From Cytophagales bacterium (GTDB taxonomy: Bacteria; Bacteroidota; Bacteroidia; Cytophagales; Spirosomataceae), in contig JAAFJP010000012.1 in assembly GCA_013298125.1 (NCBI GenBank), forward strand, positions 62,001 to 126,000: a stretch of 64,000 nucleotides of DNA, given 5' to 3'. The first letter of the stretch is position 1, and every line of letters starts with the position of its first letter. Position numbers and translations under genes: made by a program. This document shows, in pieces, positions 28,301-37,351 of this stretch. The notes under the pieces were generated by a model. It ran no database searches. It had not been told where the DNA came from and was given only the letters and a program-made list of their open reading frames with translations.

Positions 28301-28554
28301 TATAACCTATTGGCTACTTGATTACCCGTAAAAAAAACATCAACCTTTCCGTCATTGTTGACATCCCCAACTGCCACACCTCCACCGTTATAAAAGTATT
28401 CATAACTGAGAATATTCTCTTCTTCGGTTTCTTGCAAAGTATTAGCAAACGTTATTCCTGTAACAGATGGGTCTGTTTTTTGGAATAAGGTTTGACTTTT
28501 TTTACAAGAAAAAAGTGAGCAGGACAGTATGGTTAGGATGATATACTTTTTCAT
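25303..28554 (-). CDS. FG-GAP/ASPIC-UnbV repeat lipoprotein (second copy)
   Basis: A 1,083-residue paralogue of its neighbours with a lipoprotein signal (ILSCSLFSC). FG-GAP/VCBS motifs such as DVNNDGKVDVFFTGN, DINADGWLDIYVCY and DLDGDGDIDLVMGN recur through the protein. The ASPIC/UnbV segment FSPVRGFESSSHDALLFGIG lies near residue 540. Probably outer-membrane anchored and Ca2+-dependent. Direct pairwise identities with the other two copies were not computed. The middle gene of the tandem set. Confidence 0.85.
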   Translation of the reverse strand: MKKYIILTILSCSLFSCKKSQTLFQKTDPSVTGITFANTLQETEEENILSYEYFYNGGGVAVGDVNNDGKVDVFFTGNQVANRLYLNKGDENTPLKFEDISAKAGIEGRKGAWKTGVTMVDINADGWLDIYVCYSGKKEDSLRKNQLFINNHNLNGSSPRFTEKAKEYGLDDSGYSTQAAFFDYDMDGDLDCFLMNHNLKNYQRKEAAVMRAERDYNAGDKLFRNDNQKFVEVTTETGIKSNALGFGLGLVISDVNNDGYPDIYVGNDYVEDDYLYINQKDGTYRDELRERIDHTSNFSMGVDIADINNDQLPDIFSLDMLPEDNARQKSLLFPDNWNVYQSQLNNGFWHQNMRNMLQVNSQGRFSEIGHLAGVATTDWSWGTIMADFDLDGYKDIFVSNGILKDFTNSDFVKFQEDLSANGVQMPVSEVIKKMESSQTKNYVFRNKHNLTFSNEQVAWGFDEPTISNGTVSADLDNDGDLDLITNNNNATACIYQNTTQEESPVNYLKIKLKGSQMNPFGVGAKVFVQTDSLKQSQEFSPVRGFESSSHDALLFGIGETKQLTVKVIWADLRTQTLTNINPNETITLDYSKSVEQKTQLAPETQPLLVEANNGIDFIHKEDSKNDFDHQILLPYHPSYQGSKMAVGDVDNDGLEDVYIGGAKDQSGALYLQKNDGKFIVKMNPNFAKDSPAEDRDAVFLDVDKDGDLDLYVVSGNYSERLKGDWQADRLYVNDGKGNFKKNVSALPTENINSSCVKAFDADNDGDQDLVIGGGVLPNSYPYCEDSYLLINDGKGRFSMKSLGRLGLVTSMTVADFNKDKQLDLMVVGEWMQPAILLNQKGNFTADASEMIPPNMHGWWNGVVADDLDGDGDIDLVMGNLGLNSIVKANVNEPATLNYGDLDGNMTLDPYLSYYIQGKSYPAIGRDEALEQVVSLRKTFTDYRSFSNASITDLFPNDIIEKNKKLIAENFETILLENTGKGFIIRQLPIQAQYAPVCAIAIEDIDKDGKKDILLCGNQSKFRLRIGKIDANHGVLLKGKGKLNYEYQTPATSGLWLRGDVRDIKHIGTSFIFSVDDGKVVSYK

Positions 28555-28584
28555 TTATTTTACGTAAGCGACCAATAATCAGCA

Positions 28585-28660
28585 TACTACTGTAGCTCGA
28601 AGTGGCACTTCGAGTAGTTGGAGTCCGATTCTCGAAGTGCCACTTCGAGCTACAGTAGTA
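28585..28660. repeat. REP/BIME-like double hairpin with 5' GTAG, 30-bp perfect arms
   Basis: Arms 28585-28614 and 28631-28660 are perfect complements with a 16-base spacer. Each arm consists of an outer tail ending in GTAG, then a hairpin CTCGAAGTG-G-CACTTCGAG. A GTAG tetranucleotide just 5' of a hairpin, with two copies inverted, is the layout of REP pairs (BIMEs). It sits between the first and second FG-GAP genes. Confidence 0.88.
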
Positions 28661-28671
28661 TCAATCTTTAT

Positions 28672-31600
28672 TTATTTACCTATCTCAAAAACTTGCGGAG
28701 TCTGATTATTTCTTCCCACTACCAACAGATTGCCCTTAGCAGTTTTAACTTTCTTAATATCCCTAATTTCACCATTTAATATAAACCCTGTTTGGGTTGG
28801 AGGAAGTGCGACGAAACCTTTGGAAGTATATTTCAAAATATTTCCATAACTGGCATCGTATCTGCCTTGGTAGGTACTTACGCCGTATAAATTCCCCCCT
28901 AATAAAATTTCGGGTTTCTTATCACCATCTACATCAATAGCTTTTATAGCATATACTTTTGATACCTGTGCTTCTCGTGGAAGTGGTTTTACTTCAAAAT
29001 CGCCATCACCTTTGTTTTCAATATATACTGACTCAAAGGTATTCACTTCGTACATTTTGGCAGTTTTACCATTCAATTCTTCGTCTTTGAATAGCTTTTC
29101 AACCGTTTTTCCCGCATAAGTTTTATAATTAGGAAAACGATTATTAATAAGAGCTGGTGCCATCCGAGACAGGTCATCTCTTGAAGCCGCAGGATACCAA
29201 TTATCACCTCGTTGATAGGCGATTATTTGTTCCATCATACCATTCCCGTCCATGTCATTAGTGTACATTCTGAGTTTACCATTGGCTTGTTTGAGGTATT
29301 TTGTATTAGTCCCTAAGTTCCCCACAATCAAGTCAATATCTCCGTCATTGTCCATGTCAGCGGCTTCTAATCCTTTCCAAAAACCTGTTAATTCCTCCAA
29401 GCCATTTTCGGTAGATTCTAATTTTTTATTTTTATTCAAGAATGTATGTATTCCCATCCATTCGCCCACAACTACCAAATCGGGGTTATTATCTTTATCC
29501 AAATCTGCCCAAACTGCATTCGTAACCATTCCGATATTTCTGAGTTCTTCGGGTGTTTGGTCTTTGAAATGCCCACTTCCGTCATTCACCCACAATAAAG
29601 ATTTTGGGACTTTTCCATAATTTGAACTGACAGTATGGCTACCCACAAAAATATCCATGTCACCATCCCTATCAAAATCGCAAGGTTTTACACAACTTTT
29701 ATTATGATTTGTTCCGTCTGGTAAGGCATTAGTTGATAAAGTAAAATTACCTTTTCCATCATTCAACAATAGCTTATCCTTACTTTCAGTCATTTTTTCG
29801 AGAAACTCATTTCCACCGCTGGTAAGATAAAGGTCAAGGTCTTTGTCGCCATCTGCATCAAAAAAGATAACATCTGTTTCTTCAAAATTCAAATCTCCAT
29901 TCAACGAAGCCTGTTTAGACTCTTTAAATGAACCGTCCGCAGACTGAATCATTAAATACCGAGGCTTATATCGAGAACCCGATTGGTAAATATCATCTAA
30001 TCCATCACCATTAACATCACCAACCGCCAATTTAGGGGCTTGACTCGAAGCTAAAAATGGAATGAGTGGCTCTCTGATAAAGTCAATAAAATCATTCTCT
30101 TCGTGTTTTGAGGTTATCAGATTCTGGATTTCATTTACTAATGGAATAATGGATTTATTAATCTGAAAATCATCTCCGTTTAAAGTAGCCTCCTGTTGTT
30201 TACATATAAGCGTCTGATTAGCTTTTACGTTTGCTTTAACCTCCATTTTTCCATCTCCCCAAATCACAATTACTGACTCAACTTTTACATTTGCTCCTAA
30301 GCCTACGTGAATAATTGGGTCATTAGACGACATGAAACCTCTTACAGGTTGTTGTTGAACATATTGTAATTTATCTCCATTTTTCACATAAATTTTTGCT
30401 CCAATTCCCTGCGTATTACCTGCTTTACCTTCAAGTTTTATTTTTAAATAATTAGACTGTTTATTAATACTTTCAGATTGATTTTGATAAATTCCAGCAG
30501 GTGAATCTAAGTCATTGGTAATAATGTCTAAATCTCCATCATTATCCAAATCTGCATAAATTGCTCCGTTAGAAATCGTAGCTTCCGAAAAGCCCCAAGC
30601 CTTCGATTTATCTTCAAATTTCCAACCGTCAGTTCCCTTAAAAATATAATTTGGCACTTTTCCCGATGGCATTTGGTCGATAGCTTTTTGATCTTTTATT
30701 TTATCACCAAATACAGGTACGCCATGCTCCACCATTTCGCCATTACCTTTATTTAGATATTTAATATAGTCCATATTATTCGGTCTTCGAGTGATTCCAT
30801 TAGACACAAACAAATCTTTAACCCCATCATTATCAAAATCTGCCAATAGAGGTGACCAACTCCAATCAGTAGAAGCCACACCCGCCATCATCGAAATATC
30901 ACTAAAATTTTTTCCTTGATTACTCAGTTGCAAGCAGTTACGGCTGTATTGATTATAAAAACCAAACTGCAATTTGTATAAATAAATATCATAAGCATCT
31001 TCTCCCAATGATAATTTCTCTACCGTTTCGTCTTCGGGGTGCATATCCGTAGTAAATACATCGTGATAACCGTCATTATTAACATCAGCAATATCACAGC
31101 CCATCGAAAACTTGCTCAAATGCCTAAATGACTCTTTGACAGATTCTTTGAAAGTACCATTTTTTTGATTGATGTAATAATAATCATCTTCGTGAAAGTC
31201 ATTGGATACATAAATATCATCCCAACCATCATTGTTTACATCGGCAGTAACTACTCCTAAACCATAGCCCATCGCAGCCCCGTAAATACCAGCAGTTTTA
31301 CTAACATCTTTAAATTTGCCATTATCATTTCTCAACAGATAATCTCCCGCCTCATTATCACGCAATGAACGAGCCGACACTCGGTCATACGAACTTACAC
31401 TATGCACAGCGTGCGTAAGGATATAACAATCTAAGTCTCCATCTTTATCATAATCAAAAAAGGAAGCCTGAGTGGCAAATCCTTTAAAATCTAAACCATA
31501 TTCAGCCGCTTTCTCTGTGAAAGTTCCGTTTTGATTATTAATGTATAATTCATTTTTACCTACTAAACCCTTGTATTTGCCCACCACACTTACATATATA

Positions 31601-31998
31601 TCCAACCAACCATCTGCGTTGATATCCACCATTGCCACACCTGTTTTCCAGTTAGATTTTCCTGCGACTCCTGCCGTTTGGGTAATGTCCTTAAATTTCA
31701 TGCTACCTTCATTCAAATAGAGCTTGTTTTCTCCTCGATTTGATATAAAATAAAGGTCGGTTTTTCCATCATTGTTCACATCGCCAGATGATACCCCTCC
31801 ACCATTGTAATAATACAGATAGTCCAGAATAGTGAGGCTATCGTTTTTTGTAATTTTATTGTTAAAACTAATATTAGTTGATGTGGAGCTAAGTTTTTTG
31901 AATAGTAGTTTTTCAGAGTTTCCTCCCTCATTTTTTGACTGGCAACCAATGGTAATAATACTCGTTACCACTATGATATTTAGCAATAAATACTTCAT
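28672..31998 (-). CDS. FG-GAP/ASPIC-UnbV repeat lipoprotein (first copy)
   Basis: A 1,108-residue lipoprotein (signal with TIGC) of the same architecture as the two downstream genes: DVNNDGKTDLYFISN and DINADGWLDIYVSV near the start, an ASPIC/UnbV segment QPVRGFMSSNDPIIHVGLG near residue 550, and a second FG-GAP block ending at the C-terminus. It follows susD after a terminator-like hairpin, so it may be expressed at a lower level than susCD. A role in binding or presenting glycans with SusCD is inferred from position. Confidence 0.85.
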   Translation of the reverse strand: MKYLLLNIIVVTSIITIGCQSKNEGGNSEKLLFKKLSSTSTNISFNNKITKNDSLTILDYLYYYNGGGVSSGDVNNDGKTDLYFISNRGENKLYLNEGSMKFKDITQTAGVAGKSNWKTGVAMVDINADGWLDIYVSVVGKYKGLVGKNELYINNQNGTFTEKAAEYGLDFKGFATQASFFDYDKDGDLDCYILTHAVHSVSSYDRVSARSLRDNEAGDYLLRNDNGKFKDVSKTAGIYGAAMGYGLGVVTADVNNDGWDDIYVSNDFHEDDYYYINQKNGTFKESVKESFRHLSKFSMGCDIADVNNDGYHDVFTTDMHPEDETVEKLSLGEDAYDIYLYKLQFGFYNQYSRNCLQLSNQGKNFSDISMMAGVASTDWSWSPLLADFDNDGVKDLFVSNGITRRPNNMDYIKYLNKGNGEMVEHGVPVFGDKIKDQKAIDQMPSGKVPNYIFKGTDGWKFEDKSKAWGFSEATISNGAIYADLDNDGDLDIITNDLDSPAGIYQNQSESINKQSNYLKIKLEGKAGNTQGIGAKIYVKNGDKLQYVQQQPVRGFMSSNDPIIHVGLGANVKVESVIVIWGDGKMEVKANVKANQTLICKQQEATLNGDDFQINKSIIPLVNEIQNLITSKHEENDFIDFIREPLIPFLASSQAPKLAVGDVNGDGLDDIYQSGSRYKPRYLMIQSADGSFKESKQASLNGDLNFEETDVIFFDADGDKDLDLYLTSGGNEFLEKMTESKDKLLLNDGKGNFTLSTNALPDGTNHNKSCVKPCDFDRDGDMDIFVGSHTVSSNYGKVPKSLLWVNDGSGHFKDQTPEELRNIGMVTNAVWADLDKDNNPDLVVVGEWMGIHTFLNKNKKLESTENGLEELTGFWKGLEAADMDNDGDIDLIVGNLGTNTKYLKQANGKLRMYTNDMDGNGMMEQIIAYQRGDNWYPAASRDDLSRMAPALINNRFPNYKTYAGKTVEKLFKDEELNGKTAKMYEVNTFESVYIENKGDGDFEVKPLPREAQVSKVYAIKAIDVDGDKKPEILLGGNLYGVSTYQGRYDASYGNILKYTSKGFVALPPTQTGFILNGEIRDIKKVKTAKGNLLVVGRNNQTPQVFEIGK

Positions 31999-32087
31999 TT
32001 TTTGTTTGTTAAGTTCAAGACAAAATTATCAATTAATAACGTTAAAAGGACTAAACAAGGTTATTGTTTTTTAGAGATAGGATTATA

Positions 32088-32116
32088 AAAAAAGGGGCAA
32101 AAGATGCCCCTTTTTT
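32088..32116 (-). terminator. Intrinsic terminator after susD
   Basis: AAAAAAGGGGCA (32088-32099) pairs with TGCCCCTTTTTT (32105-32116) around a 5-base loop. Read on the minus strand, the stem is followed by a U7 tract. It lies 22 bases after the susD stop, and probably ends or attenuates the susCD transcript before the FG-GAP genes. Confidence 0.85.
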
Positions 32117-32137
32117 ACTTTTTTATTACACTAATTC

Positions 32138-33640
32138 TTAATAACCAGGGTTTTGCTTCAAGTTTGGATTAGAAGCCAAAGCGTTAGTAGGAATTGGGAA
32201 TAACAAATATTTAGGATCCGACTTAGTATTCTTGTTTGTGTATGGATCCAAAAATTTACCAAAACGGATTTGGTCTTGACGACGAACACCTTCCCAAAGC
32301 ATTTCATAAGATCTTTCTTTGAAAATATCTTCAACAGTTACTGCTGTCAATGCTGGCATTTTAGAACGAGTACGAACTGCATTCAATACTGGCAAAGCAG
32401 CAGCAGCTTGTCCTTGTCTTACTAATGCCTCTGCTTTTACCAACATGATGTCAGCCAAACGAAGAATCAAGAAATCGTTTTCACCTTGTCCACCAGGAGC
32501 AGTAACATCTGGCTGGTACTTTGGAACACGAATACCATTTACTTCACTTGCATTTACCATTGGAGCATCTTTTGTAAAAATCAACAGATTACCTGGACGA
32601 TCTTTTACTAATGAACCAGTAGTAGCTTTTGCAGGCCAACCTAAATCTGAATATTGTTGTCCTTCCCACATGATTGAACGACGTGGATCTTTTGCATCAA
32701 AAGCATCGTAAACTTCAGCAATTACACAAAAGCCATTCCATGGTTCAGCACCAATCTGCTTATAGTGTAGAGTACGCATATAGAAGTTCATGTTAGGAAA
32801 ACCCAAATCTCTTGCAGAAGAAAAAGCAGCTGCTAAAATAGTTTCAGTAGAGCCTTGATTAGCTATTTTGAAATTGTCAAAATACTCACTTGCCAAACTA
32901 TACTTACCAGAGTTAATTACAGCATCTGCGGCAGTAACAGCATCTGCCCAACGAGCAGTACCAGTCCAAACCTGAGCATTAATATACAATTTAGCTAAGA
33001 TAGCATTCGCAACTCCTTTATCAAAACGTCCATAAGGAGCTTTGTCTAACAAACCTGGCAAAGAAGCCTTCAATTCACTTTCAACGAAAGCAAAAACTTC
33101 AGCACGAGTCTTTTGTGCGGGTGGGTTGTTTGGATCAGACTGTGCTACTGTTACGATTGGAGCTGAACCAAAAGTATCGCAAAGCAAATAATAGTACCAA
33201 GCACGCAAAGCACGTGATTCAGCAATAAAAAGTGCTTTTTCCTTTACTGAATCTGGAGCTTTACTGAATGTTTCGATAGCGTTGTTTGCACGAGAAACAC
33301 CTGTAAAAAGGTCATTCCATAAATCATTTACTAAGCCTTCGTTAGCACCAAAAGTATGCTGATTTAAACGAACCCATTGTCCACCGTCTCCCCAGTCACC
33401 CCCACGAGTAGGAGCTTGTGTTTCGTCAGAAGTGTGCTGGCTTAAATTCCAGTAGTTCCAGATATAACCACGAAGCGAAGCATACGCAGGAACCAACGCT
33501 GATTCAAATGATGCCGTGTTTACAAAAAAGTTTTCTGGCTTTGCATCACTGTATGGTTTTTCAACCAAGTCAGTACATGCAGTTGTTGAAAGAAGACCTA
33601 TCCCCAAAACAAGAGATGACCTCAAAAGATATTTTTTCAT
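32138..33640 (-). CDS. SusD/RagB-family nutrient-binding lipoprotein
   Basis: A 500-residue lipoprotein (LLSTTACTD lipobox) with the SusD layout: an N-terminal helical region containing WNYWNLSQHTSDETQAPTRG and ALRAWYYYLLCDTFGSAPIV, and a C-terminal region RTRSKMPALTAVTVEDIFKE followed by SYEMLWEGVRRQDQIRFGKF. These proteins form the lid over a SusC transporter at the outer surface and bind oligosaccharides or peptides. It follows susC by 132 bases. Confidence 0.93.
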   Translation of the reverse strand: MKKYLLRSSLVLGIGLLSTTACTDLVEKPYSDAKPENFFVNTASFESALVPAYASLRGYIWNYWNLSQHTSDETQAPTRGGDWGDGGQWVRLNQHTFGANEGLVNDLWNDLFTGVSRANNAIETFSKAPDSVKEKALFIAESRALRAWYYYLLCDTFGSAPIVTVAQSDPNNPPAQKTRAEVFAFVESELKASLPGLLDKAPYGRFDKGVANAILAKLYINAQVWTGTARWADAVTAADAVINSGKYSLASEYFDNFKIANQGSTETILAAAFSSARDLGFPNMNFYMRTLHYKQIGAEPWNGFCVIAEVYDAFDAKDPRRSIMWEGQQYSDLGWPAKATTGSLVKDRPGNLLIFTKDAPMVNASEVNGIRVPKYQPDVTAPGGQGENDFLILRLADIMLVKAEALVRQGQAAAALPVLNAVRTRSKMPALTAVTVEDIFKERSYEMLWEGVRRQDQIRFGKFLDPYTNKNTKSDPKYLLFPIPTNALASNPNLKQNPGY

Positions 33641-33772
33641 CTGTTTATTAATTAAATATTTTTGTATAAATGATTAATTTAAAAAGTATAATCATAACAA
33701 TTTAATAATGATTCGTTCAATACTAATGTTTTAACAATTATTATTAAATCCTAATAATTGTTAAAACATTAA

Positions 33773-36700
33773 TTAAAATCCTAATTGCACACCAAAGATA
33801 ACATTGCGTGGTAATGGATAAGCCAAATAGTCAAGACTCAAACCAGTTGTACCATTTGCTCCCTCAAGCGGAGTATTGATTGCTGGGTCATATCCTTTGT
33901 ATGAAGTAAATACGTGAAGGTTTTGAGCCGAGGCATAAATACGAGCATTCTTCACATACTTGTTACTTCCCAATTTATAACCAACGGTTACGTTAGCAAT
34001 ACGTAAGAAATTCCCACTTGACAAAAAGTCTTCGTTAAATTTCGTTGCAGGATCATTATACAAAGGCTTAACTGCACCATAGCTATTTTTTGTGATGTTA
34101 TCTAAACGGCTAAATTCATAAAACGTATTGTTCAAGATTTTGTTTCCACCAGAATATTGTAAGAAGATACTTGCATCCAAATTACCGTAAGTGAAGCTAT
34201 TGTTTAAACCACCATACCAAGTTGGCAAACCACTACCAAAAGAAATACTTTCGCCAGATTTAGCTAAATCAATGCTTGATTTAGCACCATAAGTAGGTGT
34301 TTCATATCCACCTGTACCTACTTGCTTACTTGCAATTGGATCTAAAATATAAGTACCTACTGGATATCCCACTTTCAAGACTTGCACAGGAGCATTAGAA
34401 GCACCCGCACCTACACCTCTGGCAAATACTAAGAAATCATTACCACTGGCAATTTCTGTAACTTCATTTTTCAAAGTCGTGAAATTGAAGTTTGTCTTCC
34501 ATGTAAAGTCCTTAGTCTCTACGTTAGTCGTGTTGATTTCAAGTTCAATACCTGTGTTTTTCATTCCTCCTACGTTTGCCAACTGGTTATCAAATGGAGC
34601 AGGTTGTGGTACAGGAATTTTGTAAAGTAGATTATTGGTAGTCTTACTGAAGAATTCAATTGAACCTTGAATACGGTTGTTTAAGATACCGTAGTCAAGA
34701 CCGAAGTTCAAAGAAGATGTTGATTCCCATTGCAAATTTGGGTTAGATGCACGAGAAAGACCAGTTCCTGATTTAAACGCATTATCAAGTATTGCAGATT
34801 TACCAGGGTCAGCAACCACAGTAGTCAATGAAGAATATGGATCGATATTAGCATTACCAACAGTTCCCCATCCTGCACGGAATTTTAAATTAGAGAATAA
34901 CTTTTGGTTTTTCATGAAATCTTCATCCGAGATTCTCCAACCTACAGAGAACGATGGGAAAATACCATACTTGTTATTATCTCCAAATACGGATGCACCA
35001 TCACGACGCAAGGTAGCAGTAACCAAATATTTTCCAGCAATGTCATAATTAACACGACCAAAGAAAGATTGAATTTCTCTCAAAGTACGTTCTGAGGTTG
35101 AAGGTACAGTACCATCTGAACCAGACTCCAATCTATTAGTACCAAGTACATCATTCAAGAAACCACGCACCGTGATGCCAGAAACTTGTTTATCAAAAGT
35201 TTGATAAGAAAAACCTCCTAGTACAGAAAGGTTCTGATTAGAGCCTATTTTCTTATTGTAACTCAAAGTATAATCGATCTGATAACTGGCTAATTTAACA
35301 TTACCTACAGTTGCAACACCACCAAAAGGCTTGTAATTCAATAAATCTTGAGAGTAGTATGAATTACGATTTCCTGTTGATGTGTTAGCTGAAACAAAGG
35401 CTTTTGCTTTTAAACCTGGCAAAATCTCTAATTCAGCCGAGAAGTTAGCTAATAAACGGTCGATGTTAATACGGTCGTCAACAAGGCTAATCATTGCCAA
35501 TGGGTTTGGGTTTGATGCAGATAGTTGATTGAAAGAACCGTCAGCATTTATTAAAGGAACAGTTGGATTCCATTTGTAAAGACCTGCAAGGATACCACCA
35601 CGGAAATCTCCACCCCCACCTGATGCAGGAACTTCCTTGCGAGCCTCACGAGAACCCGTTAACCCAAAATCTAATAATAATTTATTGTCCAACGCTTTCT
35701 GTTGCAAATTTACACGAGCCGAATAACGATCCATGTTACCACCTTTCACGATACCTTCCTGACCAGCATAACTCAAAGAAACATAGTAATTAGAGTTATC
35801 TGAGCCACCACTGAATCCTAAAGCGTGATTTTTCAAAGCACCTGTCTGGAATACTTCTTTCTGTAAGTCAACGTTAGCATTTCCACCAGCAGCTCCGCCA
35901 TTGGCTTTTGAGATTGCTCTCCATTCATCAGCACTAACTAAATCAACGCCTTGACGAAGGTTAGAGAAGCCATAATAGCCATCATAAGTGACACGTCCCG
36001 CACCTTTTGCACCTCTTTTGGTTGTAACCAAAACTACACCGTTAGCAGCACGAGCACCATAAATAGCCGTTGCAGATGCATCTTTCAAAATGTCAATCGA
36101 GGCAATATCACCTGGATTCAAGAAGTTCAAAGGGTTTGAATCTTCATTGTTTGGAATACCTGAATTGGTATTGTTTGAACGAGCGTTACTTGCTGGATTT
36201 GTTGAAGTGTTGTCTAAAGGCACACCATCGATTACGTACAATGGATCGTTACCTGCCGTGATTGAAGTACCTCCACGAATACGTACAGAAGTCTTAGCAC
36301 CAGGAGAACCATTGTTTTGAACAATGTTTACACCTGAAGCACGTCCTTGCATCAATTGGTCAGCAGAAGCACTAACACCAGGGTTGAAATCCGCCGCTTT
36401 CAAAGCAGAAACCGAACCTGTGATGTCTCTTTTTTGTTGAGTACCGTAACCTACAACAACTACCTCATCAAGAGATTTGTCTTCTGATACTAATCTCACA
36501 TCAAGCGTTGAGCGATTGCCAACAGCAACGTCTTGCTTTGCAAAACCTACAAAAGAGAATGATAATGTCGCATTTGCTGGTACAGCAATTTTGTAAGCAC
36601 CATTGACATCTGTCTGTGTACCTTTATTAGTACCTTTCACCGCTACGGTTACACCAGGCAAGCCTGACCCGCCATCGTCTGTTACTTTACCTGTAACATT

Positions 36701-36829
36701 TCTGTCCTGAGCATACACGCCCACAGACACCAGCATAGTAATAGCCATCAATGCTACTTTCATGAAAGTATTTGATGCTACACCTTGTCGCATCGAGCGA
36801 CCAAACCACTTGTAAAAATGATTATTCAT
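33773..36829 (-). CDS. SusC/RagA-family TonB-dependent outer-membrane transporter
   Basis: A 1,018-residue protein. A long N-terminal leader precedes the signal core VALMAITMLVSVGVYAQ. It is followed by a carboxypeptidase-regulatory-like domain (NVTGKVTDDGGSGLPGVTV), a TonB-box region DEVVVVGYGTQQKRDITGSV, the plug, and a barrel ending PRNVIFGVQLGF. It imports ligands captured by SusD using TonB energy. First gene of the uptake locus. No sigma/anti-sigma or hybrid two-component regulator is adjacent, so regulation is not evident. Confidence 0.93.
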   Translation of the reverse strand: MNNHFYKWFGRSMRQGVASNTFMKVALMAITMLVSVGVYAQDRNVTGKVTDDGGSGLPGVTVAVKGTNKGTQTDVNGAYKIAVPANATLSFSFVGFAKQDVAVGNRSTLDVRLVSEDKSLDEVVVVGYGTQQKRDITGSVSALKAADFNPGVSASADQLMQGRASGVNIVQNNGSPGAKTSVRIRGGTSITAGNDPLYVIDGVPLDNTSTNPASNARSNNTNSGIPNNEDSNPLNFLNPGDIASIDILKDASATAIYGARAANGVVLVTTKRGAKGAGRVTYDGYYGFSNLRQGVDLVSADEWRAISKANGGAAGGNANVDLQKEVFQTGALKNHALGFSGGSDNSNYYVSLSYAGQEGIVKGGNMDRYSARVNLQQKALDNKLLLDFGLTGSREARKEVPASGGGGDFRGGILAGLYKWNPTVPLINADGSFNQLSASNPNPLAMISLVDDRINIDRLLANFSAELEILPGLKAKAFVSANTSTGNRNSYYSQDLLNYKPFGGVATVGNVKLASYQIDYTLSYNKKIGSNQNLSVLGGFSYQTFDKQVSGITVRGFLNDVLGTNRLESGSDGTVPSTSERTLREIQSFFGRVNYDIAGKYLVTATLRRDGASVFGDNNKYGIFPSFSVGWRISDEDFMKNQKLFSNLKFRAGWGTVGNANIDPYSSLTTVVADPGKSAILDNAFKSGTGLSRASNPNLQWESTSSLNFGLDYGILNNRIQGSIEFFSKTTNNLLYKIPVPQPAPFDNQLANVGGMKNTGIELEINTTNVETKDFTWKTNFNFTTLKNEVTEIASGNDFLVFARGVGAGASNAPVQVLKVGYPVGTYILDPIASKQVGTGGYETPTYGAKSSIDLAKSGESISFGSGLPTWYGGLNNSFTYGNLDASIFLQYSGGNKILNNTFYEFSRLDNITKNSYGAVKPLYNDPATKFNEDFLSSGNFLRIANVTVGYKLGSNKYVKNARIYASAQNLHVFTSYKGYDPAINTPLEGANGTTGLSLDYLAYPLPRNVIFGVQLGF

Positions 36830-37351
36830 AAGGTTTTGTTAAGATTGGAAATGGTTAATGAAAAATTTAACACTTGCATATTTATCCTTACTTATGTAGA
36901 GGATGTTAAGTAAAAATACCAATGTTCTGCCTAAGCTGAAGATTTGTTATGGGTTAGGCAAATTTGGCACTTTCACAAGACTAAATATGAAATTGCTTTA
37001 AAAATATCTTACAAAATAGGTGAGAATATTTTTATAATTCAACTTTTTTTAAGAAAAATTTTATTTAATACGTTCTTTATCAAATTAGTAAATTGTACTT
37101 AATTTGACTCTGCAAAGTTTAGCACACATTAGAACAGTGTTTGCAAAAGTTTGCAAGATTCATTGAATATAGCCTTTTTGTTAAATAATGTTAAAAAAAG
37201 ACCCCATTAAATATTCATAATAATTTGTACTTTTCTAATATAAATAGCCCTAAAAAATATTTCAAGCAACATCGAATAGAATTTATTGGTAAATTTGTCT
37301 TTTAAAAATATAACTTAGAAAAAGTATATCTTTCTTCGTAAAATCCAAAAA
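36830..37351. other. Divergent intergenic region upstream of susC and the FAD/Fe-S oxidase
   Basis: A 522-base AT-rich gap without a coding frame I would accept. It must hold the promoters of two divergent genes. A short near-repeat TTTGCAAAAGTTTGCAAG lies near 37139. Apart from a possible -7 element at 37290, no confident promoter, riboswitch or hairpin was recognised, and unlike most gaps in the window it holds no strong inverted repeat. Confidence 0.5.
37290..37297 (+). promoter_or_regulatory. Possible Bacteroidota -7 element TAAATTTG
   Basis: The octamer fits the Bacteroidota -7 consensus TAnnTTTG and lies 55 bases before the ATG at 37352. No TTTG at the expected ~19-base upstream spacing was found, so only half of the promoter pattern is present. 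Confidence 0.3.

Noticed and set aside
21884-31998. Many antisense frames opposite the FG-GAP genes (for example 22350-22622, 29252-29620)
   Set aside because: They arise from the repeated Asp/Asn codons of the FG-GAP motifs read on the other strand, and show serine/proline-rich noise without starts or family features.
21884-31998. Reading the FG-GAP/ASPIC proteins as RNA-binding proteins
   Set aside because: No RNA-binding motif is visible; the sequences show lipoprotein signals and Ca2+-binding beta-propeller repeats, which place them outside the cytoplasm.
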